Below are positions 9,192 to 21,188 of a stretch of 64,000 nucleotides of DNA, piece by piece; position 1 is the first letter of the stretch; every line of letters begins with the position of its first letter. Under the pieces are notes generated by a model. It was not told the origin of the DNA, did not search any database, and saw nothing but the letters and a program-made list of their open reading frames with translations. Source of the DNA: Leucocoprinus leucothites (lineage: Eukaryota > Basidiomycota > Agaricomycetes > Agaricales > Agaricaceae); assembly GCA_013368445.1 (NCBI GenBank), contig JAACJO010000005.1, forward strand, positions 558,001 through 622,000, read 5' to 3'. Made by a program: the position numbers and the translations under genes.

Positions 9192-12108
9192 TCAGAGCGG
9201 CCCCACTCCTAAGGGATCTGAACCTCCTTGCTTTTGAGGTGGATCTATTGAAGGCTGTGACACCCGCTCGATGCGCGTTGCTGATGGCGTTGTCAACCGG
9301 CGCAGCGGTGAAGCGACAGTTGGATCCAGCGGCAGCGAGTCTGACGGATCAGGAGGAACCGTGTGCACTTTTGGGGGTGTAGTTGGAGTGTTACCGCATG
9401 GGTTCTCGTCCCACGCTGAAGAAGGTCCAAAATCAGCTCGTTCTAACGCCCACGGATTAGTGCCAACGGAGAGTGATGACAATGATGAAGTGACTTGAGG
9501 CACCCCCGATCTCGATGGTGCAGTGGGTTCCTCTCCCCAAGCACTGAGCATATCGCGACTATGAAGCTCAGCCGTCCTAGATGAATGGTCATCACTTCCA
9601 GCAGCTGGTCTACCCAAGTCCTTCGCCATGCCTGCATAAGCCCCTTGTACAGCGGAGAAAGCAGTGGATGCATTTGATTGCAATTTCCCCCACATAGACC
9701 GAACACCAGTTCCGGCGTTGGTCAAGAACTCTGGGGGCTTCGTCCGATTCCGCTGGGGCGATTGTTGAGATGACGAGAACCAGTCAGGGACCATAGACGT
9801 CAAAGGTGGGGGTGACAGGGATTGCCCTGCATCTAACGAAGCTTCGGTGTGACTCCTTCCAGTAACAGCAGAAGGTGAAGGTGAGGCACTCCTAACTGGG
9901 CCAGGGCTCACACTGAGAGAAATGTCAGCGGGACCAGGCGACGGTCTTGGCGAAGGGGGTAAAGGGACATTAGATGGCGTTTTTGCACGATTGAGAACAG
10001 GGTCGTCGTCAGCGTTCTCAATCGGACCAATAAACTCGGTAGATCGTGCCGCAGCTTGGACAACCCTCCCATTCATTTCCTCGTCTGTCCTCCCATAGAG
10101 TTCATTCCAAAACCTGATATCTTTCGAATTCGGTAGGAGAACACCCATATCAGCGCCAGGTACGCGACTCGCGGGGTCATCCAAGGAAGGATCATAATCC
10201 AGGTTTTTGTTCTTCTCTAACTCAGCTGGGGAGTTAAAGAGATCCCAGACGCTGATCGTCCGTTCACAGGGCGGTGGTCCACCACTACCAACTCTCCTCT
10301 CCTTCTCGTTATTGAACAAGAACGTCCCAAACTGGCATGAATAGAGGTGATAGTAGATTTTTCGGAGGAAGCGTTCATTAAACTCAAATCTGGTCGGGAA
10401 TTGTCTCTGCATCTGTCGCACAGATTCAAGGAATTGATGAAATACAGGACTCGTCTCCTTGATATGCTGCTGCGATGCAAAGCGATTTTGAACAGAAGCA
10501 AGGAACGCTTGCGCAGCATCCGCACCACCACCCGATCCAGCATTTTCGGTAGGCGAAATGAAGAATTTCTCGGATGAAAGATGGCCACATCTATCAAGGA
10601 ACTTGTGACCATACGAGAGCCAGTCTTTCTCGATCAAAATCTCGAAACCGCGAATAGTGCGATAAAAAGGGTCGAGACATAACTGCGAAAGTGACGAAAG
10701 TTGAGACGTTCGATCCCAACCATCCGAGCAGTGGATGAGGACATGCGAGGAGTTGATGTGGACATTTCGAGTGATAAGAAGTGTTCCCTCCATAATGGCC
10801 TGGATATGTCGAAGCCAGCCCGATCTCCGGAGTGCTGAACGATCCAGCACAGAAATACCAGTGATCTGACCAGCCAAATCGTTATTTATGCTGGAAAGCA
10901 TGGCATCCGCTTCACGTAAAGCATCCACCACCTTGGCTAGCGATTCACGCATGGAATGAATGTTGTCGATCCCAAGGTAAGCTTTCTTCGCTTCTTTGTA
11001 GTGATCCATGTTCTCTGTGCCTGCACCCTTCGCAGTATTAGCAACAGCATTCGCTGTGGGTCGTGCATCGATGATGAGGTTCGTTGGAGTGGCGCCATAT
11101 ACAGGCCCACTGTGAGCGCGAGAGTCGGGTGCTACATGTGTTTGGAAAATAGCTTCAATCAGCTTCTCGTCCTGTATTGACCGATTTTGAGTGATCCCGA
11201 CCATCGGTTGACTGGATCGCGTTATACTCCCCTAACAACATCCATCAGTCCCCCACATACAAAAGTAGACTCTTACAACGCACATAGTTCGCCCAGTGTA
11301 GATACGCTAACACTGGTATTCGACATTTACTGCGATACTTTGAAGCATACTGCAACGTTGTGTCACTTATTCTTGTAGGCACAGCAATTTTGGCCGGATA
11401 TGTCGGGCAGAACTAGGGATCGTTGATCACTAAGAGGCATGGATATTATGTCCAAAAGAAATAGGGAACACCCACAGTATAATCTTTATTAATATCAGTG
11501 AACCTCCAAGCCTTGGTCCTCGTACCCAGACCCATTCTCCCAAACTCCTCTCGGGGAGAATACAATGACCATCCATCATTCGAAGGCAACGGAGGGTTCG
11601 GCCTATAGAAAAATGCGTATAGCTGTGTGACAGAGACTATACCCCTTGATCAGATGGGCAGGCTCGAGGCCACAACTGACTGAAGCGAACGTACTGGCGA
11701 CCGTTAATTCCTTCACACTCTCAAACACATCTACCGCATCCGACTCTTTGAGGAAAGAAAGGGTAAAAGTTTCAAATGTGCGGGTATTAAAGCTCAGCGG
11801 GGACTGCCCGTTCAACGTCTGCGGAAGTCGCTGAACCAACGAAATCAAAGGGTAGGGCACCTAAGTCCAAATGATAAGATGAACCATCCCCATCGTCTTC
11901 CAAGATTCTAGCTTACCCACGTCTCTTCAAGTTTCTCATTCTCATAGTGAAAGATGAGATGGTGAGCCGTCAGGTGAACAGTACCAGTCGAAGTCACCCC
12001 TCCTTTAGTAATTGTAACTTGCTCAACCTGATTGACGCGTCAAAGACTTCCAGAAGCATAACAAGGGATAATGTCTCTTCAAACCTTTGGTACCCTGATA
12101 GAATCCAT
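9192..12108 (-). CDS. YMR1: Myotubularin-family phosphoinositide 3-phosphatase
   Basis: Dephosphorylates PI3P and PI(3,5)P2 on endosomal and vacuolar membranes. Six exons (12085-12108, 11917-12027, 11695-11860, 11476-11636, 11284-11412, 9192-11231) give about 876 residues. The N terminus (MDSIRVPK, then GTVHLTAHHLIF) forms a PH-GRAM-like domain. The catalytic domain includes PVLAYLHWAN, ITRSSQPMVGI and the CX5R site HCSDGWDRTSQ (Cys365, Arg371). The last 250 residues are a Pro/Ser-rich, probably disordered tail (PPSPRPSPGP). The first coding exon is only 24 nt and its donor is gtttga, so the start is slightly less certain than the rest. I saw no FYVE zinc finger. The symbol reflects the single yeast family member. 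Confidence 0.93.
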
Positions 12109-12777
12109 TTTGGCATATGGGAGGGTGTCACCTTTGGAATTGGACTTGAAGGTGAGAGAGTATTCAAGAGCGCAGCCGGTACGGCTCTTTGCGATTGTTT
12201 GTGGCTTTCTCTTTAGGGGCTAATCAGGGCCATACGGCCCGGCCTCAACAACATCGAGAATGCTTCAAGACAGAGCCTGAGTTAATCTGGTCTCAAGCAT
12301 AATCCTGTTAAACGCAGAAACATAGGACGGCGCCAGCTTGAACAGGTTTATCATCAAATCATTTAGGATCTTGCAAAAGATATGTCTGACGTGCATCATC
12401 TTTTGACGGCGCTTCCTATTGTCAGTGTGCATCTGAGGCCGAGGTCCCAAAGGTATGGTACTAATTATTCCATTTCTGTATTCGTTTTGTGACATGTAGT
12501 ACTGCATGGGCCGTTTTCCCCGTCAACCACTTTAGCTGTAATCATCGGCTCACCGAGCATCCCGAATGCACGATCAAACGGGAAGATAACATTACATCGA
12601 TCACCCCCTATTCAATCTCAAAAAAAGACTCGAGGGAGAAAATAGGCACTACAAGGTGTTATTGTAAACCAGTACAATACGCCAATACACTAAGCTACAA
12701 TACGAAAGTAAAAATGTCCCATCAAGCTCTCGAACAAAATGCTTCCATTCCCACATCTACCTTCACAACCTATCCGA
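12109..12777. other. Intergenic, 669 bp
   Basis: Upstream of the myotubularin gene and downstream of the cupredoxin-like gene, both on the minus strand. Short open frames occur, but none has splice continuity or a recognisable protein. No tRNA-like fold or repeat was noticed. Confidence 0.4.
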
Positions 12778-13615
12778 TCATAGCATGAAGCCAGCAACAG
12801 CGGCGAAAATAGAAACAAGGCTGACAGCACCAGCCGAGCTCAATCCCACAGCGCTATTGGGGTTGGCACTCGTTGTCGCTGCACCAGCGGCAGAGTTAGT
12901 TCCCGTGGCAGCAGCATTCGAGACAGAGGTCGTGAATCCACCAGCACCCACGGATACACTAGCACCGGTACCGGCACTGACACTGGCACTAGTACCAGCA
13001 CCAGCACCACCCGCAGTAGGCAAAGCAGTGGGAGCAGGAATAACTGAATTCGAACCTGGAGCCTCAGTAGTACTATTGCCAGATCCTCCAGCTTTGGCAG
13101 CGGTCTGGAATTGGTCAAAGGTCTTGTCAGCTGTAGGATTGACAGCGAACACCATTCCGGCAGCGCAGTGGGGAACAGGGTTGGTCTGAGCACAGTAGAA
13201 CCACAAGGGAGTGGTGTCGCTGATCTGGAGGGTCCAGATGGGATGCGAGGTAGCGGCAGCATCGACGAGCATGAAGCCCGAGTCGACACCACTAGTTGAT
13301 TTTGAGCATGGGCTGGCAAAGGTCGACTGGGTGACAGAATGGTTCTTGTTTTGGCTGAAGGGGAAGCGCAAAAGTTAATTATACTATGGAGTCGATAGGG
13401 AAGAAATAGACGCACAATTCGAAGTGAATCATGTCACCAGGCTGTGCCATTACCGAAGGAGGGTCAAAGGCAAGCTGTGAGGATATGTGAGCGAAGAGGT
13501 CCCTCCTTTAATGACTGATCAATCATACCATGTTGTTGGCGCCGACAGCGACGGTGAATTCGGCTGCAGAGGCAGCGAGGGCGGAAGCAAGAGTGAAAGC
13601 AACGATGGAGAACAT
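12778..13615 (-). CDS. GPI-anchored cupredoxin-like secreted protein
   Basis: Three exons (13529-13615, 13416-13474, 12778-13354) give 240 residues. A signal peptide (MFSIVAFTLASALAASA) precedes a cupredoxin-fold domain (about 20-135) with FDPPSVMAQPGDMIHFEF, a candidate copper His in NKNHSVTQSTF, and PLWFYCAQTNPVPHCAAGM near the second metal-ligand region. A Ser/Ala/Gly-rich low-complexity stretch follows, then a hydrophobic C-terminal tail (SLVSIFAAVAGFML) typical of a GPI-attachment signal. Many fungi carry such extracellular serine-rich cupredoxin-like proteins at the cell wall. Whether copper is bound cannot be judged here. Start chosen as the first ATG giving a signal peptide. Confidence 0.88.
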
Positions 13616-14524
13616 GGTGATGTAGCTCAAAGAAAAATGTAGGAAAGGAGGAGGATTAATCTATGCGGTGTATTGGCGTAAGAAAAAAGTGCCTGCTTTC
13701 GAGCCTAGCTCGTCAAGGGTCAATGGAGGAGAGAAAGATAAAGAGGTGAGTCCCAATAGCTACAAGGAATGACAGCTAAATAGACTTACTCTGCTCGTCA
13801 AGAATCAAGAACAAAAGAAGAAGGAAGTTGAGAGGCAGTCCAAGGGGCATCCAACAACAGCTCAGTAACTGTTTTAAATGCCAAAAATCACTCGGAGAGC
13901 CAAAATTAGCGGGCGAGTATCCATAACAACGCATACAATTTGAGAAAAACTTGTCTGTTAAGAACATATGCTACGCAGCGATATAATTAGCATCCCATCC
14001 ATTGGCCAGGAGGTCGAGGGGCTAGTAGTTGGGTGTTAGAACAGCTGATTGATTGATGGCGACTGGCTGTGATGAATGATGCAAGCCGCAGTGGCGATTC
14101 GTTCAGGCCTTGTCATTGACAGAAAAATATATACCTCAAGATAAACCCGAAAGACAGGATGATAAACAGTAGACAATGCGTCAAGATTTAACGGGCGCGA
14201 ACATATCATGACACCTTCAGCGCGAGTTCAATTTCCCAGTGCCGCCATGCGAAAGGAGTCGATGTGTACCACGCCAACAGTGACCAAGAGAACAGGGAGT
14301 ACGATACCCTGCGGACAAAGTATCAACAGCCAAAGATTTCACCAGTTTAGTTCACAGCAACAAGAACTCCGAGCTGGTATGAAGAGTGAAGGAGAAGCGG
14401 CAACGACTCAGAATTTACAACGAGTCGTTTAACTCTCACGGGCGCCCCCGATCAGTTACATCATGATCGCAGACGTCCCCAGCACCCGACATTTCACCCT
14501 CAACATTCTAAAGATTCACTACAT
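13616..14524. other. Intergenic, 909 bp, between divergent genes
   Basis: Shared upstream region of the cupredoxin-like gene (minus) and the thioredoxin gene (plus). I see no exon with good splice signals, no RNA gene and no clear TATA box. The length suggests regulatory DNA on both sides. Confidence 0.4.
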
Positions 14525-15352
14525 ATGGCATCACCACTCCGTACAGCTTTACGTCCGCTACGCACTGCTGCACAATCTGCAAGCAAGGTAACAACAAGAC
14601 CAGCACTGTACCGGTCATTCCACAACTCCCGTCCCAATGCCGCCGTATTCTCAAAGGCTGACAAAGAGGTCCTTATACAATACCTTTATTCATCGTACGG
14701 TACAACTCACAACTCTCCAACCCTCAGACTTACGACAAAGTCCTCAAGGAATCAACAGGTCGCGTAGTTCTAGTAGACTTCTACGCCGAGTGGGTACACC
14801 TTCCCACCACCGTTCCTACGAAACCCACTCTAAATAATTATCCAGCTGGTGCCAACCATGCCACATGTTATCCCCCATCCTCGAGAAATACTCCGCAGAA
14901 CCTAACAAATCCGCAAATGGCATCCCCGTCGACCTCGTCAAAATCGACACCGAATCCGACGACGGTCAAGCTCTAGCCATAGCACACAAAGTGAGTTGAC
15001 AGATGATATACTTATCCACATGTACATGCGTTCTACACGATACCATGTCTTCTTTCCCATCCGTTTCTCTGCCAACCGAATTCTCATGAGCTCTTCCTCC
15101 CTCTTTCCATATTTGTTCCACCGCCGGCGCCTCGTTCATTCATTTCCCCCCGACGTTTCATAAACTTCCCATCCCCCTCGGCGTACCGTTATCCATTACC
15201 TTTTTTTTTTCTCCAAACGACACAACTTTTCTCCTGCGTTTCAGGTGCACGCTTTGCCGACAGTATATGTATACAAGGATGGACAAGCCGTCACCCACTT
15301 CAAAGGAGCACTGCCCGAGGCACAAGTCAAGAAGATCCTTGATAGCCTGTAG
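14525..15352 (+). CDS. Mitochondrial thioredoxin
   Basis: Four exons (14525-14668, 14728-14789, 14846-14990, 15245-15352) give 152 residues. The first 45 residues are rich in Arg, Ala and Ser without acidic residues (MASPLRTALRPLRTAAQSAS), a typical mitochondrial targeting sequence. The thioredoxin domain follows: VVLVDFYADWCQPCHMLSPI with the redox site WCQPC (family consensus WCGPC), then ALPTVYVYKDGQAVTHFKGA with the cis-proline loop. It would keep matrix protein thiols reduced together with a thioredoxin reductase not seen here. The third intron (14991-15244, 254 nt) is unusually long for this window. Gln instead of Gly in the active site may change redox potential. Confidence 0.93.
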
Positions 15353-16112
15353 AGAAGCCGAGTTTACAAATAGCACTAGTGTTACCTTGCGATGGGTTCT
15401 AGGGGATTCTATCAATCAAACAGCGCCATTTCATTAGAGAGCAAGAAAAGAAATCTGTTAATCGTTATATAACGAACATATATTACATTTGCGAGCAGTG
15501 GGTGATAAGTATCAAAAGACTGTAGCAAAGGATATAGCTTATTCATCCAAGCTCCGGACGCCCTACAACCTCACAAGCGACCATGGGTTGGGATTGCAAC
15601 TAGAAACGGACATGGGAAAGGGAAGAAAGAACGCTACTGAGGTATATGAGTCGATGCATTGCCAAGCGAGAATAAGAAGGCACTGACACCCTAAAAAGGT
15701 ATTCATAGACGATAAAAAGTTGAAAGGGGAAAATATTCCAAGGGAAGAGGAGACCAACGCAGAAAAAGAGCAAGAAAAGAACGTAAACATATACAATACG
15801 AATGAGTGAAAATGTTCATAGTGTAGTGTAGGGAAAAGGGGGGAAACGAGAGTGGGTTCACGAGCGAACAAGGAACCGAAGGACGCCGGAGGCGCTCCAT
15901 GGAGCATATCGAGTCGATGGGGTACCAAGAGTGTGAGTTGGATGTCTATGAAGAATGTTCCCAAATGGCGGCCGTATGCGGAGGTGGGCGGGGGTAGTGT
16001 CGGATGGAGTGCGGGAGAGTGGGTCGGGTTGTAAAAGTATTAGGCGGTAGAAGGTCCCGATGAAAATTTGGGGCTGGGTGGGCGCGCGAGCAAAGGGCGG
16101 GGTGCAGAACGA
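15353..16112. other. Intergenic, 760 bp, between convergent genes
   Basis: Lies between the 3' ends of thioredoxin (plus) and the first G-gamma gene (minus), so it mainly holds both 3' UTRs and terminators. It contains A/G-rich tracts on the plus strand but no convincing exon. Confidence 0.4.
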
Positions 16113-16502
16113 TCATTGCACCGTACAACACTTGAGGCCACCCGCGCCTTGGTTGTTATATGGATCTTCTGCCCGGCCCACAGGTCCCCATACGGATGGT
16201 ACCTGAAAACAGTACATATCACGGGTGAGCAGTTAGAAAACACGAAAGTTGATGCAACGACTCACAAGATGATCTTTTGTGGTTTTGCAGTATCGAATCA
16301 GACTAGCATTCAAAGGTGAGTATGATACAGGGAAAGGGCAACGGCGGGGCGGATGAGAGGAAAGCTGCGCTTACCTGGCACTAGCTTCGGAGACCTTGAG
16401 TCGGGGTCTGGTGAGGTCCTCCTTAAGTCGCTGATTGTGCTCTAGCAGGCGACGGAGCTTAAGCTCGGACATGGATTGTCTGCCTCCACCTCGGGTGCTC
16501 AT
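16113..16502 (-). CDS. Heterotrimeric G-protein gamma subunit, copy 1 (CaaX CTVQ)
   Basis: Three exons (16375-16502, 16266-16302, 16113-16202) give 84 residues. G-gamma pairs with G-beta and anchors it to the plasma membrane in pheromone/mating and nutrient signalling. The protein starts [20 protein letters not shown], continues with the coiled-coil-forming helix [10 protein letters not shown] and SEASASLIRYC, then VPSVWGP, and ends KCCTVQ. The last four residues CTVQ form a CaaX box for prenylation (Gln suggests farnesyl), and the preceding Cys is a likely palmitoylation site. A second gamma gene lies directly upstream on the same strand. Its reading frame was recovered by joining GT-AG introns and is complete from ATG to stop. 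Confidence 0.93.
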
Positions 16503-16770
16503 TGTAGTCGACGGTGTGTGTGTTGTGAGAGGGATGTGGTGAGAGAAATTGAGTGAGCAAGCCCAGGGCAGACGCCCAAGTGTGACAAGGTACCATGTGA
16601 ACTGACTTCCTTTTTAAGACTCACAGCCTTCAATCCTCCCACGCCTTCATACCAACCCGCATGGCCAATCTATCACTGATCAGAAATATTCCGTGTCCCA
16701 AGTCGATAATGTTGTAGTAGTGTTAGTACAGTAATAAAACGAGTGTACGTGCGCCTATCAGCACTGGTAT

Positions 16771-17262
16771 TCACATTATCAAGCAGTTACATCCCTGTGT
16801 CGACTGAGGCGCATATGGGTCATTTATTCTTCGGGAGGGACCAATATAAGGAAGCTGGATGGAAAGTTACTCAGAAAAATTGTACCGCGTCTTTGATTGA
16901 ATAAATCGTACCAGGAGGTCTTCCGTTTGTGTGCAGTACCGAATCAGACTGACGCATGCCAGTTAGTATTATGTTATCTCGAAACGAATCTAAGGAAGAC
17001 ATACCTCGCACTGGCTTCACTCACACGCAAACAAGGTCGTGCCAGATCCTCCCTCAACCGCTGATTATACTCAAGCAGTCGCCGGTGCCTGAGGTCCGAT
17101 ATAGGTTGCTAATCCACCACCGCATTCAAAATAAAGATGATTCATGCGCGGTGCCAAGAATGATTGGATATTGAGGGCGCCGAGGACAATAGGTGAGCCT
17201 ACGGGAATCAAACAACGGGTAGTTGTGATTAATCTGCCCACCTTGTGCGGCCTTGCATTCAT
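16771..17262 (-). CDS. Heterotrimeric G-protein gamma subunit, copy 2 (CaaX CLIM)
   Basis: Four exons (17242-17262, 17005-17108, 16912-16948, 16771-16854) give 81 residues: MNARPHK, then [31 protein letters not shown] and DPYAPQ, ending CNCLIM. The CaaX box is CLIM (Met, farnesyl type), with an upstream Cys that may be acylated. It is a tandem paralogue of the gene at 16113-16502. The middle exon is 37 nt in both, but this copy has an extra intron after residue 7. The first exon is only 21 nt, and the start was chosen because it alone joins in phase to the conserved part. The WGP motif of copy 1 is IGP here. Confidence 0.88.
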
Positions 17263-17522
17263 ATCAGGAATGATAATTGGCGGGGAGCAATTGTAAAGCT
17301 CGGGAAAGGGGAAAAAGATAGGCTATGGGAGGATTCAAGAGTAAGGAATACACGGAACACGTCAGAAGAGTATGACTACTACCTGGTGGAATAAAAGGAG
17401 AGGAAGAATCTGAGGCCAAAATAGTCAATGTATTGACTCGACCGAGGCTTGACATGGGGCTCAGGGGCATCCATCAGCGGAGTTTGAACTGACTGATCCC
17501 CAACACCTCTTTCAAAACCATC
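17263..17522. promoter_or_regulatory. Short divergent promoter region (260 bp)
   Basis: The start codons of G-gamma copy 2 (minus, 17262) and the coiled-coil protein (plus, 17523) are only 260 bp apart, so both promoters must lie here. No clear TATA box was seen. Confidence 0.5.
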
Positions 17523-18538
17523 ATGCATACAAAGAAGCTAGCCTCCAAATGGTATAATCCTGCTGCGCCCGGGCGACTACCTCGAGGCAAAGAAAGGCGA
17601 TCTCGTCAAGGAAACACATCCTCCGATATTCGCATGCGAAGCCCAAGCTTGAGGTTTCCCCGCGACTTGCCCTCTCGCGCTGACAATGATCAAACGCTCA
17701 TCAGTCAATTTGATGACAATGACAACAACGAGTGGACTGATGAGGAGCCTGGTTCTGACGGCGATGCCGATTATTTCCACTGGGAAGAAGAGGCAACACT
17801 ATTCTCGGATCTACTAGAGGAAGCGTACGCTTCGGGAATACCCATCTTCCGACCATCAACAACCTACTTAACTGCTGCTTTTTCCCCATCAGTGCTCCGG
17901 GAACAGGAGATGCCGATTTGGTTGCGCTAGCGGAATCACTTCAGCAGCCTTTTGACGACGAATCACGTCAGCTGAAGAAGACTATTGCTCGGACCTTTGT
18001 GCCTGTCGTGAATAAGATCAAGGAGGTTTTTTCCGCTCTTGAACGTACTGTGGATGTTTCATCTGGTGCAGGAATCTTGGCGCTCAACGATGCTTGTCGA
18101 GAGTTAGAGGATTCTATTAGCAGTCAACACGGGCTGGTGCAAAAACATCAAACCGAATACCAGGTGAGTCTTATCATTGATTGTGGAGAATGATGCTCAT
18201 GATTGCGATGCAGGCCCGTGTAACAGAGTTCTTTGGGGCACTAGAAGAGGAATACGCTCGGAGGGACCAACTCTGGGCTGATTTCGAGAAGGCTATGAAT
18301 GAACTTGGTATAAAAATACTCTTAACACCTGACCCATTATTCTACATTTCACTAAGCCTTTTCTAATACGCAAACAGCCAACCCCGTATTGGAAATGCTC
18401 AACGAGGCTCCTGCAAAGATGGAGCGGACAATCGCGAGCATCGAGAAGCAAAGTAGGAATTTGGAGAAAGAGGCTGCGAATCTAGCTGCTAGTGCGACTG
18501 AGCAGGTGCTGAAGGACCTCCTCAGCAAGCTCAAGTAG
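17523..18538 (+). CDS. Coiled-coil protein of unknown function
   Basis: Four exons (17523-17824, 17893-18163, 18214-18307, 18378-18538) give 275 residues. I do not recognise the family. Residues 1-60 are basic and Arg/Ser-rich, followed by a strongly acidic stretch (DDNDNNEWTDEEPGSDGDAD). From about residue 105 the rest is almost entirely helical with heptad-like spacing (VVNKIKEVFSALERTV, ELEDSISSQHG, KMERTIASIEKQSRNLEKEA). There is no signal peptide or membrane segment. It shares a short divergent promoter region with G-gamma copy 2. The joins keep one continuous frame and GT-AG sites, so the gene model is sound. A scaffold or complex-subunit role is only a guess. Confidence 0.8.
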
Positions 18539-18815
18539 TTTCTGTCATATCTCGTTTGTATGTACTCCAAACACAAAACGTTTTCGGCTCGCTCTCCCAC
18601 ACAAGCATAATATTTGCACTTGTTTGTTCGTGTACCTTGTGTGCATCTCTCCCTGAGTTCACTGACATCACACACTCATTTATCGCCGCCGTCGCCTTTG
18701 ACGAGCTCGGTGTGTACTGTGATACCCCTCATACCCACCATTCACTACCACTACTATCTTTTTGCCAACAAATTTGTAACGATCTTGCACGAATTTTAAC
18801 GACATTTTACGACCA

Positions 18816-20796
18816 ATGTTTTCTTCACGACTTGATTCTCCCCCTCCTCCGCAGACACTACCTTACCATAAACCACGACCATGGTCTCCAGATCCATATG
18901 GCCCGCTTCCTGCACTGAGCTCTGTCGTAAACACAGGTCATACCAGCGACGATCCCTACAACACTTCCGTTCCGCTAGCCCGGCAGCGGCGAGAAGCTTC
19001 CGAGGCGTCTATCGAAGCACTTGACCTCGCAGACTACGCACGTACCTTGCGTACTAGACAACCAGGAGATCCATACCCAGACATTCAGGACGGCGCATTA
19101 TTTTCAAGGCCGCAGCATACACAGGATAGCTTTCAATCCTACCCCCCAGTTTCTTTTGTTCCTCAAGCACGAGCATCTCGAGATTCGTTATCACCTCCAT
19201 CTCTAGTGTCTCGGGGCGCAACTTTATCTTCAAACGGCACACATTCGACTTCTAGAGGTGGTCGACGACCATTCTCTCTTCCAACGCCCAACTCATCTAC
19301 TCACGCTTTACGATCTCATTATCCTCAACCACGCATCGTCGAACCACAGCCAACCTATCCAGGCGCACCCCCCTCTGAAATTGACATTGCACAATTCCCA
19401 GCATGGTCTCGCTCGTGGTATCAACCCCCAAACAGAGCCAACGAGTACTCTCCTCCGCCGATTGACGACTTCTACACCGCCATACCGCCATCCCATTTCA
19501 ACCCTACCAAGAAACCATCCAAGAGTGTTTTTGACCCAGATTATGTACACTACGACCAGAACTACTACCCCCGTACCGACCCATCGTCCCTCTCAGATCC
19601 AGTATTCGCACCTCCCTCTTCTATGGGGCACGATTCCACGAGAGGGTTATTACCCTGGAGTCATTCAGATAATTCTGCTTCTGTTGACCCATCGACGAAG
19701 GAAGAGAGGATGAGGATGCTTGAACGGGAGTTTGGTCCGAATAGCGGGAAAGGGAATAACAGATCGAATGGGGATTTTGTTGATGAAGATGGGAAACCTC
19801 TTATTGGGACTGTTGACCAGAACGGGTACCTTGTTACCCAAGGACCGAGGAAGCGCATTGCGCTGAGGGTGCTTCAGGTTCTCTTTGCTTTAGGCTCTGG
19901 TGTACCAGCGATATACGCTGCTGTGGTAAGTCCATCCCCGTATCAATCACCTTATTCCTGTATTCATATCCAACCTACACAGGTCATCAAACCAAACCCA
20001 CCAGCTCCTCCAGCAGGCACAGCTTCAGCATACGCACTCTATGTCCTCTCAATCCTCACCTTCCTCGCCCTCCTCTATCTCTTCCTCCTCCGCCCATGCT
20101 GCTTCAACCCCAGACGTAAGGACAAGGGCCTCATGGACAACCCTCTTGCAGGTGGTATGATGGTCCTTCCCGTTCCAAACTCAGGGAACAAGAAAAACAA
20201 GGGAAAGAAACCCAAGAAAGGCGTCGGTGGTGGTGGTAAAGGAATGGGAGATAGTGGTGATGTCCAAGTTAACCTCATCGTTGATCCGCATGTGTTTTCC
20301 GGTGGGCGTGATGATGAGGATAGTGATGATGATGATGAAGGGAATGATGTGTTACCCGGTGGGTATTATGGTGTTGGTGGTGGGGGTCCTGGAAGTGGAG
20401 CAGGAGGTAGAGGGAAGAGGAGAAGGAATAAGAGACGAAGTGTGTTTGCTGGGTTGGCCATGGAGGCAGAGTGGAAACGCGCGAGAGCTTGGGCGAAGAA
20501 GATCGCTTTTATTGATGCTGCGGGGGTGATTATCTGGGGTGCGGTTTTTGTAATTGTATTGATTGGGAAGCGGTGTCCGAGTGGTGGGTTTGATGGATGG
20601 TGAGTCGTAACTCGTGTTTTTTCTTCTTGTCTTAAAAGGAGAGTTTGTTGATGACGATTGGTTTGGGTTTAGGTGTAATGCGTATAATGTCTCCTCGGCA
20701 TGTGCTTGTTTGCTGTGTGTTGCGTTTGGAGTGGGTGTATTTTTTGGTGTGAAGGATTTGCATGCAAGTAAGGTATCTCCACGGACACGGACATAG
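18816..20796 (+). CDS. Four-span membrane protein with long disordered cytoplasmic N terminus
   Basis: Three exons (18816-19925, 19983-20599, 20673-20796) give about 616 residues. The first 340 are Pro/Ser/Tyr-rich and disordered. Four hydrophobic segments follow: IALRVLQVLFALGSGVPAIY, ALYVLSILTFLALLYLFLL, then, after a basic KKNKGKKPKK / acidic DDEDSDDDDEG loop, FIDAAGVIIWGAVFVIVLIG, and finally ACACLLCVAFGVGVFFGV. The arrangement of two pairs with a Cys-containing loop (KRCPSGGFDGWCNAY) is reminiscent of MARVEL-type proteins, but I cannot assign it. The first intron (19926-19982, 57 nt) is a multiple of three with no stop, so retention would add 19 residues. A plasma-membrane role is inferred. 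Confidence 0.8.
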
Positions 20797-21188
20797 TCTG
20801 CATGAGCTATAGGATCGAACACTGTACTTATTCTAACCTCTATTGTGATGACTTGTTATACCTGCTAAAGTATTGTGCACCGGATCCTTTTCTTGCCAGC
20901 GTAATCACGCGAATGCTGATATAAACTCGAGAGAGGCGGTGAGGCGCACAGGGGGATAGGAATTAAGATGACTGTATATGCCTCGAGGCTAAGGGAGAGA
21001 CGAAGTAGGAAAAACTACTATCTTAATCGAAGGACCCGGAAATGACGAGAGACATGTCGACAACATCGAGGAACTATCGACAGTCACGAGAACGAATCCG
21101 AGAATGAGAAAGATCATTAGCCGTCAACCAACCCTCGCACCTACACCAACCAACATCTCCAGTTAGCCAGAAAATTGAGCATGCAGCC
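20797..21188. other. Intergenic, 392 bp, between convergent genes
   Basis: Separates the 3' end of the four-span membrane protein (plus) and the 3' end of the minus-strand NACHT gene. No coding exon or RNA gene is apparent. Confidence 0.4.

Noticed and set aside
16771..17262. Second G-gamma gene as a pseudogene
   Set aside because: At first the N terminus seemed missing, but a 21-nt first exon joins in phase and the CaaX end CLIM is intact, so the gene is complete.
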